Origin: Megamerina dolium
Lineage: Eukaryota > Arthropoda > Insecta > Diptera > Megamerinidae
Assembly (NCBI GenBank): GCA_963854835.1
Contig: OY978525.1
Coordinates: 111,489,417 to 111,553,416 of the forward strand
Direction: 5' to 3'
DNA length: 64,000 nucleotides
Under the pieces are notes generated by a model. The model was not told where the DNA came from. It worked only from the letters and a program-made list of their open reading frames with translations, and ran no database searches. Position numbers and translations under genes: made by a program. Positions 49,701-59,230 of the stretch are shown piece after piece. How positions within the stretch are numbered: position 1 is the stretch's first letter; each line of letters starts with the position of its first letter.

Positions 49701-50810
49701 ATCAAGTAAGTGGTGCGTCCGAAAATAAACAAGACTATTCAAAATATCCATTTTTAGTAGCGTCAACTATTGTTTGGTGATGGCCGTTTGAAAGTTACAT
49801 CTTTCTTTGACATCGTGTCAAAAATTTCATGACAATTGAATAAATAGAAGCAAAGATATTTCGTCTAAAGTGTCAGTGTATTTACAGTGTTGGTACAAGA
49901 AAGACGATGGAACAATGAGCTGTAATTAAGTTTGGTTTTAAACTCGGTAAAACTTTTACCGGAAACGTTTCCAATGATGAAACACATTTATGGTGATAAA
50001 TGTATATCACGTAGCCTTGTAGATAAATGGTATAACCGGTTGCGAAGGTCTCAATGACGACGCACATTTGGCGTTTGTTACACGATAATGCTGCATCACA
50101 TCGATTGTCACTTGTGACTCGAGTTTTTCACAAAAAATTCGCATTTTGATCATCAATAACTCTTGATATTTTCCAGTTCTTGCATCATGCAACTTCTATT
50201 TGTTTGGAAAAATACATTTGCTCATTAAAGGAAAGCGCTATAAGGACATTGAGGCCAAGGCTTGTATCATCAATGTGAAGGACATCCCTACAGATGGCCT
50301 AAAACACTCATTCGAAATGTTTCTTGATCACGCAAATCGTTGGATTGAAGCGGATGGAGATTTTATTTAGTTTAAATTGGTTTTTTTTAAAGTCTTGTTT
50401 ATTTTGGGACGGACCTTTTTTATTCACATTTTATCTTGATTACATTACATATTTATGTGTATTGCAAGCAGGTATTTATTCTACTATAAATATTTAAAAT
50501 AACATTTATAGAAAACATATCATGCAGCCGATAATAAAACCAACAACAACACATCAAGTATTAATTGACTTTTGCATTTAGTTTTATGAAAATTTAATTT
50601 CTTATATTATTTCAAACATTTTTTTTCGTGTTTTTTTTAATTCTTTTACACACTTATAACCACATAAATAGATAATATTTTTTTATTTGAAATTTTATAC
50701 TATCTAACCTGTTGATGCTTTGTGCTTTACTTTCTTCCAACATCTTCTTGTAGTAATACTTATGTGATGTAGGCAAGTCATGCATGAAATTGCTCAGTTG
50801 TAAAGTTTGA
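37648..50810 (-). CDS. Unidentified gene, 3' part, five putative exons
   Basis: Five minus-strand segments with plausible splice sites join in consistent phase without stops: 50709-50810, 42111-42139, 39105-39127, 37776-37851 and 37648-37724. They encode about 102 C-terminal residues. The N-terminal part starts QTLQLSNFMHDLPTSHKYYY and KKMLEESKAQSIN. The end reads NERPSGTLKLPPLSHHRFYH, then MDKLPHLMPSAISYSDI and a stop. I do not recognise the protein. The first and the last two segments are the better supported. The two micro-exons (29 and 23 nt) were accepted because together they give the length (1 mod 3) needed to connect the others. Upstream exons must lie beyond 50.8 kb. Confidence 0.4.
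37776..37851 (-). CDS. Putative exon d of the unidentified gene
   Basis: The excellent acceptor TTTATTTCGCCTTTTATAG and the donor TTATG|GTATGT bound a 76-nt exon. It is read as NERPSGTLKLPPLSHHRFYH plus SLAAY. An alternative frame through exons d and e is also open but ends sooner. Confidence 0.5.
39105..39127 (-). CDS. Putative micro-exon c (23 nt)
   Basis: The acceptor CATATTATATAG and donor AAGCAA|GTAAGT enclose 23 nt, read as TQPEANKQ across the junction. It ends in phase 0, as exon d requires. It is supported only by splice signals and phase. Confidence 0.27.
39608..41409. mobile_element. piggyBac-like MITE (TTAA-flanked) split by a LINE insertion
   Basis: Inverted ends CCCTTTCATAACCGCCAAAA and its near complement (CATTTTGGCGGTTCTAAAAG) are each flanked by TTAA (39604-39607 and 41410-41413), the target of piggyBac transposases. 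Without the inserted LINE the element is about 360 bp, with no coding capacity. That makes it a non-autonomous MITE. Confidence 0.75.
39719..41154 (+). mobile_element. 5'-truncated RNase H-containing LINE with (CTAC)n tail
   Basis: It encodes the end of a reverse transcriptase (ARYLGLIIDRKLLWNLNVED, then RPILTNGILVWWPVL) and an RNase H segment (NITLSWVPGHSNIEGNYKPD, ELARQG). A cysteine-like C-terminus and IIWFIKSKGWF follow. Several frameshifts and stops make it a pseudogene. The 12-bp duplication TAGCTGCACACT at 39707-39718 and 41155-41166 fixes the insertion exactly. The family is LOA/I-group by domain content (inference). Confidence 0.85.
42111..42139 (-). CDS. Putative micro-exon b (29 nt)
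   Basis: The acceptor TTTTTTAATTGCAAG and the strong donor TATGTA|GTAAGT enclose 29 nt, read as SHICQWELIC across the junctions. It is supported only by splice signals and phase. Confidence 0.28.
42515..43700 (+). mobile_element. Decayed rosa-like mariner with 98-bp internal tandem duplication
   Basis: The N-terminal ORF (42625-43119) has helix-turn-helix segments (RTAIMKLINKFQRLGQVSN, GSSISRRSQELGLSKATMHY) and the first catalytic motif LSDEAHFHLF. A 98-bp unit at 42989-43086 is repeated at 43087-43184 and throws the frame. Downstream fragments (TVWCGF, GATCHTD, RVISRNGN) show the remaining transposase with stops. It starts near the AAGTACAGGGTATTTCAACA end. The right end is not clear. Confidence 0.72.
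43710..47040. other. AT-rich stretch, no supported gene
   Basis: It contains CT-rich tracts at 43.88-43.93 kb, (TTG)n at 44.05 kb and TACATATG words. A CT-tract-to-TATAAAGGGG arrangement near 46740-46797 superficially resembles a promoter. Nothing else can be supported. Confidence 0.3.
44905..44960 (+). mobile_element. SINE tail fragment
   Basis: AGCTCGACCAAATAGCCCTT plus TGGGGCTTGATG matches the 3' tail of the SINE at 1.59 kb (GCTCGGCCAATGAGCCCTTT). The tRNA-like head is absent. Confidence 0.45.
47048..48469 (-). mobile_element. mauritiana-type mariner, near full length, frameshifted
   Basis: The ends CCAGGTTTACAAGCTTAAAT and ACAGGTGTACAAGCTTAAAT (inverted) are flanked by TA. The minus strand encodes a transposase that I recognise as Mos1-like by its recurring blocks: KKCAAESHRMLVE, DWFRRFKEGHFD, LQALFDEDDTQSQKMLAEQL, CDEKWIYFENPKRKKSW, MLCIWWDQQGVIQYELLKHG, LHDNAPSHT, SPSDYHLF. 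Frameshifts near the start and before LHDNAPSH, plus a LINE insertion (47815-47974), inactivate it. Without the LINE it is about 1,260 bp, close to Mos1 length. Confidence 0.85.
47815..47974 (-). mobile_element. LINE 3'-end insertion (160 bp) inside the mariner
   Basis: The target duplication TTCATGGGG (47806-47814 and 47975-47983) interrupts the mariner at its WVPHE motif. The insert encodes a LINE C-terminus (SHILQFINNSGWL) and ends in a (CTAC)n tail. This is the same tail as the LINE at 39.7 kb, so probably the same or a sister family. Confidence 0.78.
48475..49700. other. AT-rich stretch with AAT/AAG microsatellite
   Basis: The compound repeat (AAT)n(AAG)n lies at 49018-49060. No other structure or gene can be supported. 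Confidence 0.35.
49712..50415 (+). mobile_element. Internally deleted mariner with conserved inverted ends
   Basis: The left end GGTGCGTCCGAAAATAAACA and the right end (reverse complement GGTCCGTCCCAAAATAAACA) agree at 18 of 20 bases. Remnants of the transposase are FGFKLGKTFTGTFPMMK, an HDNAASH catalytic segment, RYKDIEAKAC-like and DHANRWIEADGDYF at the C-terminus. The middle, including the first catalytic Asp, is missing. Confidence 0.72.
50709..50810 (-). CDS. Putative exon a of the unidentified gene
   Basis: The acceptor ATTTAATTTGTAG and donor AACAG|GTTAGA bound 102 nt with only one open frame of three. Its translation has mixed, protein-like composition, unlike the surrounding AT-rich DNA. 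The exon enters and leaves in phase 2. Confidence 0.5.
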
Positions 50811-51388
50811 CTACAAATTAAATCAAGTTCAATTATTTACTAATGCATACGATAAGTATATAATGTGAAAAATGTTGAAATTCACGGCATGCCATTCATT
50901 CATTGACCACATGCGAAAGTAGTTATAGTGTAATAATGCTAATAAAATATAATAAAAAGTGTAATAACAATAATAATAAAAAAAAATAATTATAAATAAT
51001 AGTAGCGATAGTAGCACTGGCAATTTAAAGGAAATAATAATAATTAATGGCAATATTATACGTACTATGTATATATACATATGTATATAAACATCCATAT
51101 GTATATACAAATGTAATACTATTTGTGTGATTATAATCAGAAGCAATAAAAACAAGCAGTAACAGTAGCAAACAACAACAGCAGCAGCAGTAGTAATACG
51201 AGTATAAGTAGTTAGTAGAGCAGTATAGAAAAGCAAGTGAGCAAACTTGTATTCCAACAACAATGCTATTTACTTAAGCACTTTCATATGTACATATGTA
51301 TATAGGGGTAAGATGTTTAAATTGGAACACTGTTTAGTTTTGTGAAAAAGATTGTTTGCATTTAAAATAAGAGAAAAACAAAAATCTC

Positions 51389-52970
51389 CTTACAGTCGGC
51401 TGGGGCCGACCAAACTATACCCTGCATATGTAGATTTATATATAAAAAGTTTACTCGAATATCCAACTTTTCTTTTATTTCCACTTTTCGAGAAACAATT
51501 TTTGCATATACTACTAATTTACACCCGATATATGGTTGACTTTGACGAAATAAAAGGATTTTAAGATAATTCCGAGGCTTAGTATGGGAGCTATATAAAA
51601 AGTGGGCGTGGCTTATCACTTTCTAGTAAATCCAATTAATTTTTCAATGTTAATCCACACCTTAAATTTGGTGTCCTACGTTGAATAGTTTCTAAGTTAT
51701 GGTGGTTAACATTTTTGTTTAATTTCCTCAACTTTGTATGGGAGCCCAAATAAGAAGTGGGCGTGGTACGCTGATTTTTCGCCAGATTATTTCCGACTAC
51801 GATATTAATTTAAGTGTCAATTATGGTTATTGTAGACATAAGATTGCCGAAGTTACAGCTGTTTTAATTTAAAATTTGTATGGGGGCTACGATAAACACT
51901 GGGCGTGGTGCGCCCATTTTCTGTGAGCCTAGTTGCTCGTACAATACTAATCCATACCCTAAGTCTCGTTGTCCTAGGCTAAATGGTTTGTAAGCTATGG
52001 AGCTTAAAATTTTAGTTTAATTCACTCGACTTTGTATGGGAGACCCATGAAGGAGTGGGCGTGGCACACTGATTTTCTGCGAGATTTTTGCCGACTACGA
52101 TATTAATTTAAGTGTCAATTGTGGTTATTCTAGACAGAAGATTGCCGAAGTTACAGCTGTTTAAATTTAAAATTTGTATGGGGGCTACGATAAACACTGG
52201 GCGTGGTGCGCCCATTTTCTGTGAGCCTAGTTGCTCGTACAATACTAATTCACACCTTAAATCTCGTTATTCTACGCTGAATAGTTTGCAAGTTATAACC
52301 GGTAACATTTTTTTTAATTTCCGCAACTTTGTATGGGAGACCCAAAAAGGAGTGGGCGTGGCACACTGATTTTCTGCCATATTATTTCTGACTGCCGTGT
52401 TAATCTAAGTGTCAATTATGGTTATTCTAGACAGAAGATTGTAGAAGTTACAGCAGTTTCAATTTAAAAGAAGTACAGACACTTTGTATGGGAGCTACGC
52501 TAGAAAGTAGGCGTGGCTCACCCACTTTTGGCGAGGTTATATAGTAGTATAATAAATATAACACTATGTGCAAAATATTGTTGTCCCAAGTGGTATATTA
52601 TGTGAGTTATAGCAAGTTAAAGATTTTGAAAATTTCGAGGTTAGTCGCTTTGAATGCTTGGTGTGGGCGTGGTTATTGACCGATCATACCCAATATCAAT
52701 CCCCTCCGTACCTTTGGATCATAGATTACTTATGCCAAATTTCATCGAAATAGCTCAATATTTACTCAAGTTATCGTGCGAACCAGCCAGGTGACAGACA
52801 GACGGACGGACGGACGGACGGACGGACGGACATCGTTAAATCGAAAATTTAATCGACGCTGATCACGAATATATATCCATGTCTATATCTCCGGAGATTC
52901 CTTCAAGTGGACACAAACATCTGACCGAAATGAATATACCATGCATATTGCATTATGCAGGGTATAAAAA
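51389..52970. repeat. Composite repeat of alternating ~150-bp half-units with (GGAC)n
   Basis: Inverted ends TATACCCTGCAT (51416-51427) and ATGCAGGGTATA (52955-52966) bound the element. Inside, two half-unit types alternate with a full period near 295-300 bp. One carries TTTGTATGGGAGACCC and GAGTGGGCGTGGCACACTGA (51.73, 52.03, 52.33 kb). The other carries GGGGGCTACGATAAACACTG and GGCGTGGTGCGCCC (51.88, 52.18 kb). The right part has CCAAATTTCATCGAAATAG, then GACAGACAGAC(GGAC)n at 52794-52829, a layout known from dipteran mini-me/DINE-type elements. No ORF of substance. Confidence 0.7.
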
Positions 52971-53265
52971 TGGCTCACACCTGTTCAAGATAGTTCAAGA
53001 AACTATTTTTTATAATTGCTGCGGTTCATAAATCGATTTTGCAAGGGTTTAATAGTTACATTTATGACGTCATAATACAAAAAGAGATCTCAATGTAAAA
53101 AAAAAAAAAAATGTTTTAATATTTACTATTCCAAATAACCGCAACTTTACCCTATTATATGTATGTGTGAATGTATAAAAATTGTACTTGTTGGCTGCTG
53201 CCACGACTATGCGTACATACGAGTGATTACTACAAACAAACATTTTTATATAATGTAGATATGTA

Positions 53266-54204
53266 AAGGGGTTTCCATTAGGGACCTAACAATTTCGTAT
53301 CTTTATATGAAAGCACTCTTAAACTGTTTTAATCAATTGTCAATGTCAAAACGTTAGTTAAAGTCAACATTTTCATCGTTATAAATTTCACAAACCAGCA
53401 ACGTTTGGAAATTATTAAAAATTACTATCGAAACTATGAGTCGGTGGTCGCAACTTTAAGAGCGAAAAATCATCTTCAGCGATGAAGCTCATTTCTGGCT
53501 CAATGTCTTTATCAATAAGCAAAATATGCGTTATTGGTCAGCAACAAACCCACAAGTGCTTCTTGAGACACCGTTGCACCCGCAAAAAGTTACTGTTTGG
53601 TGCGGTTTTCATGCCAGAGGTGTAATTGGGCCGTATTTTTTCGTGGATGAAAACGGCCGTCATATTACCGTCTATGGAGAGCGCTATGAAGAGTGCTATG
53701 TTGGAAGACTATTTGTGGCCAGAATTGGATGAACTTGACATCAGCGATATGTGGTTTCAACAAGACGGTGCCACTAGTCACACAGCACACGTCACAATCG
53801 ATTTATTGCAAGGCAAATTCGATGAACGTGTTATCTCGAGAAATGGTCCGGTCGAATGGCCGCCTCGTTCATGCAATCTAACACCATTGGATTTCTTTTT
53901 TTGGGGGCTTTATCAAGTCAATGGTCTATGTCAACAAGCCAGCAACTTTAGACGAGCTCAAAGACAACATCCAACTCGAAATTGCCAACGTTCCGGTCGA
54001 AATGTGTGCTAGAGTGATGGAAAATTGGATCCAAAAAATCGACCGCTGTAAATGGGCTCGTGGTGGTCATATGACCGAAATCGAATTTCATTAATAAAAT
54101 GTAATGCTTGCAATATATCCACAATAAATTTGAACTTAATATCTCAAATATTTCTGTGTTTTGTTAATAGATAAAATTGTTATGTCCCTAATGGAAAACC
54201 CCTT
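53266..54204 (+). mobile_element. DD41D rosa-like mariner, internally deleted
   Basis: The ends AAGGGGTTTCCATTAGGGAC and the inverse of GTCCCTAATGGAAAACCCCT are inverted copies. The transposase keeps SDEAHFWLN, HPQKVTVWCGFHARG, GPYFFVDENG, WFQQDGATSHTAH and RSCNLTPLDFFFWG. Forty-one residues separate the D of QQDG from the D of TPLD, which defines DD41D ('rosa', first found in Ceratitis). The N-terminal DNA-binding half is lost and frames are broken, so it cannot move itself. Confidence 0.82.
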
Positions 54205-54310
54205 ATATAGTTTGTATATATTTTTGATTCACAGTTAAAATAGTACACCGACAGCAATATGTAGTAGCAATTACAATAATAATAAACACAACAACAACAA
54301 CTATAACCAA

Positions 54311-54341
54311 CACCACCACCACCACCACCACCACCACCACC
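54311..54341. repeat. (CCA)n microsatellite
   Basis: About ten CAC/CCA triplets followed by CAT/CAC triplets, with no exon context. Confidence 0.85.
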
Positions 54342-54344
54342 ATC

Positions 54345-54566
54345 ATCATCACCATCAATGGCGTGAATGTTGAAAACGTCTCAAAAGTAGTTTAAAACAT
54401 GAAATTATGCATGTGCATAAATTAACTCTGCATAAATAAAAAATAAATTATGCGTGTAAAACAAAAAAAAAAAAAAAAATGAAGATGAACACATAAAGTG
54501 GGGAGAAGAAAGAACAACAACAACTACTACACAAGATAATAGCGATACTTAAGTAAATATAACCTA

Positions 54567-54599
<33 letters not shown>

Positions 54600-57500
54600 T
54601 GAATGAATTTTACATTATACATACACACTAGGTTTGCTCTGCTGGTCTCATTATTAATAAACAGTTTTTGCTGGCTTTTTGCAAAAAAAAAAAACAACAT
54701 TGGAATTTTGAGGAGTGGGTTTGATTTGTCGTTACGTTTCTATGTACATATTTAATTTTTTATTTATTGTATCTACATATTATGCGTAGTGGTGTTAAAT
54801 ATATGATATGTAAATCTATAGGTTTCAAGAATATAGAGTATCTCTATTCACGCACATAGGTTTTTAATCTGGATGTGCTAATGATGCGGCTGATGTTGAT
54901 TGTAGTAGTGCTAGTAATGATATTTACTTTCGGTGGAGTGTTGTAAAATTCAATCATTTAATATTTAATCGATTTTAAAAGATGAATTCAAAATAAATTA
55001 CACATTTCATATTTCGCAGTTCTTCTCAATCGTATCACATATTCGTCTGAGATGCTAATTATTATATGAAAATATTTTGAATTTTTTTTTTTTATGGGTT
55101 TTTTAAATAAAATATTCCGAATACGAAAGTGAAGATTAAAATAATGTCAAAAATCGAGTATTCAGCAAGGAAAAAGAAACAATTTGGATTTTTTTTTTGA
55201 GTTGTTTTGGATCGTGCGGAACTAAAAATCCGTAATTTAGTTGTATAAAAGTAACAGTAGTGAATAATTTTTATTAATATTCAAATTTTATTAATATTTA
55301 AATACGTTTTAAATGAATTATTTAATTATTTTACCGTTATTTTAGAATATTTTGAAATTTCTGATGTGCAAAAAATTTTGTGTTGCATTGTGTAACGAAT
55401 ACGAATATGTAAATTTATTGTAAAAATTGTAGAATATTAATTAATATTTTATTAACTCATATTTAATAATAAATATTTGAAATGTTTATCATTAGACAAA
55501 ATAATAGAAATGAAGAAAAAAGCAAAAACAGATGAAGATGGAAAAGAAACCAAAAAAAAAAAAAAAAAAATAATTAATAAAATCAACAACAACAATAAAT
55601 ATAGTAACAATCGATTCAAACAATAAAAAAAAACTGTCCAATTTCAAAGATATGAGGGCGTTTCGCACATTCATATTTTTAAAATTTATGCATATTTTTC
55701 CACCCAATTTGTGTGAATGTGTGTGTGTGTGTATGTGTGTGTATGTGTAAATACATATGTTTTATTCATTAAACCTTCAATTTCTTGAAATTTATAAATA
55801 TTGTATTTCTTTTTTTTTTTTTTTATTAATAATACTTAATTTATGTAAATATTTTTAGATGCTAATTTATACAGATGACGAAATAACAGGAAAAAAAAAA
55901 TTAAGAAAAAAAAAAAATTTAGCAAAAAAAAAATTTATTGGCATTTATGTTTAGTTTAGTTAAAATTTGTAATGTCATATTTATGTATTGTTGTATTTTG
56001 TTGTTGTTATTTTTTTATTTTTTATTTAATAGTAAACAATATTTAAAGAAAAAAAAAAGTAAAAAGTAAATATATATTTGTATATATACTTTTAAATATA
56101 TCAGGTAGAATTAAAATTAATTAAATATACAATAAAGTTCATTGAATTTTATTATCGCAATTTGCGTATTTCGTGTTTTTTTTTTTTTTTTTTTGGTGCT
56201 TCACAATTAATTTGCATAAATAATTACGTGTATGCATTATTTATATTTACTTGTTTGGTATATATATATATATAAAAAAAAAAAATAATAATATTACCAT
56301 ATATGCAATTTACGTATATACTCGTATGTACAATCAAACGACATCAGCCAGTTGAGGTAGTCTGACAATCTGCTTTGCTAACAAAATCATTAGCCAATGT
56401 ACATATTTAAATGTAAATAAATAGTTAGACATACATGTAATATATATATACATATATTTGTAATTATATATATATATATATATTTATATGTATATATGTA
56501 CATAGTTGATATTGATCAATTTTAAAATATATACATATTATCATAGCATAAGCATCCCTATAGGAATTTTACCTTAGTCTATATTTAATGGTACATTCAG
56601 TCAAACTATTTTTTTTTAAAAGCCAATGCACTTTATTAGAAAAAAACAACAATTACCACAAAATTTCTTGTTGAATAGATGCTATGAGTTGAAAACCACA
56701 CCTACAACAAGCACAAAAGTATATTCACTGACATTTAATTGACATTTGTATTTCAATAAACTCAGGAACAACATCATGTGGAAAAAACCTTTCAAAAAAA
56801 CTGTTGTTGAAATATTATTTACGTGTTTTTTATATCTCTACAACATTTTTGCTACAATATTTATACATTAAGTACTTCTACTAGTACTAGTACATGTACT
56901 ACTCCCATATTTCTGTTACATTCGATTAGTACCATAGAGTACATCAATTACATACACGAGTATACTCTCATATAAATAGTATCAGAGGCATTTTAATTAT
57001 AAATTTTCAATTAATTCATCCGTTTCGATATGCAATTTACTTTCGACATTTACAATTATAATCATAGTACAATATAATTAACAATTTTAATTGTTTCACA
57101 TTTTATTGGATATTTTGATATTTGATTTTCATTTCAAATTAAATTTTTTTTTTCTCGCATTTAAGAGAAAATTAATAAATATTGTTGACTAAAGGTAAAA
57201 ATTTTTATTTTTTTATTTTTTATTATTTTATTATTTATTTAAATTAATTTTTTTTTTATTTTTATTTTTATTTATTTAAAGGAAAAATGTTTGAAAAAAT
57301 ATAACATAAATTATTAATAAATTGATAAAAATCAAATGGTCGATATATTGAATAATAGAATCGAAAATATCTCATCGATTTTGTCAACACAGATCCACAA
57401 CAACAAAATGGAGAATTTGCTGAAGGAAATTTATTCGATTGCCCTATTAAAGATATTTAGCTTTGGAGGGAAGAAGACATATATTTGGGAGGTTAACATC

Positions 57501-59230
57501 CTCGACAATCTGTCAAAAAAAGAGGCTATTTGGATGTCTAAACTCTATTCTATCCACTCTGACTTGCAGAGTCTCTGCAGGCATCTGTGGATCAGCTATC
57601 GCAAGAAATCAACCAACCAGTCCGCTATTCAAGGTCTTGTCGCAGTTTGAAATGCATAGATACAGAAGCTGTGGTTTATTTTTGACAATTGCCACACAAC
57701 AAATGTCAAAATATGAGCAAAATTTGATGGGAAAACTTTTGTATTGCTTGGAGGTAGATGCAATAAGAGCTTAAAGGTGAGAAATGCGCATTTTGTATAA
57801 AAAAAAGACCTGCAGAAAGTAAAATTACTCCTCCTAAAATAATTTTAATATTGCTTAGGCAGATTTCATAGCATAAAAAATGTAATGTAATGCACAACAG
57901 TCAAAAGTCTTATCGATATGTGCTCTGTGCCACCCAGAGTAGAAACTTCAAACGCCGACACCTTAAGAAAAACATCTTCAAGAAAATTATCGCTCTCATT
58001 TGACATAATATTTAAATATTTTTTTTTTTTGGGCAAATATTCAGATTTATAATCTTATTTATTAAATTTGATATTTGTCATCAAGCCACAGACAAAAAGC
58101 AAAAAAAAAGCGTTCAACAATTATTTATATCAATTATAATTGCTCATGATTCAGAACAAGAGCTAAGAAAACTGATTTATTAACAATTTTATTTATTTAT
58201 TTTTTTTTTGTTTTTTTTTTTTTTTGCTAAATATTATATTGTGATATGACTTGCCATAATTTAGAGCAAAATCAGCAAAACAAAAAAATTTAAAAAATAA
58301 ACACAAAAAATTTATTAAAAAAAATTTTGAATCTAAAATATTGTATAAAAAAATTGATTCAAACAAAAAAATTCGTGAATATATGTATATATACTATACA
58401 TATACATATATATATTATACATATATATAGTATATTTGTATGTACAATATATTCTAAAATTAAAAATTGCGTCTCATTGTTTGTGTTATTGACCTCAATA
58501 AAAATAGAAGACAAGAAAAATGAAAATGCAAAAAAAAAAAACTAAACGACTACATTCAACCAACAACAAAAAAAAAAGAGATAAGACAGAATATGAAAGA
58601 AATGAAATGAAATACAAACACAAAAACAATAAAAAAATCAAGTGAAGAGTATAAAAATGGAAACAAACAAAAAAAAATTTTATTCAAAAAAAAAAAAAAA
58701 ATTCAAAAAAAAAAAATGAAAAAAAAAATTTTAATTTGATATTCATTGGAATTTTACAAATGCGTTCTTTACAAATCCATCGTGGATCTATATGAGTAGT
58801 GTGGAATTTATGTGCTGATAGTTTTATATAAAAAATTAATCAAATTTAAATATTTTGCTTTGTAATTATTTAGCATTTTTTTTATGATATAATATTGCAA
58901 AATCAAAATTTTTTAAATATTTGAATAACAGTGATTTACAAATTCTGTATATTGAAATAGCATTAATAAATTCAGGATAACATTTTTTTGTATTATTTTC
59001 AAATTAATCTATGAATTCACTGAATTAAATAAGAAAATAAAAAAAAAAAAAAGAACATTTAAATATGTGTATACAAAATAAAGTGATAAAATGGATTAGA
59101 GCTTCCTCGAAAGAAATACTTATGCCGAGATAATCTGGATAAGTCATGTATGCTAGTGGAAGATAAGCTACTACAATTACATCGGCTATTAATCAATGAA
59201 GTAAATTATGTTATTTTAAATATGTACCTA
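54345..59230. other. AT-rich stretch with homopolymers, no supported gene
   Basis: Runs of A and T of 10-20 bases, TA repeats (56260-56275, 56467-56482) and GT repeats (55715-55745). The patch at 57.34-58.01 kb is less AT-rich and open in more than one frame (LLKEIYSIALLKIFSFGG on plus). It may be a decayed gene or transposon fragment, but I do not recognise it. Confidence 0.3.
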
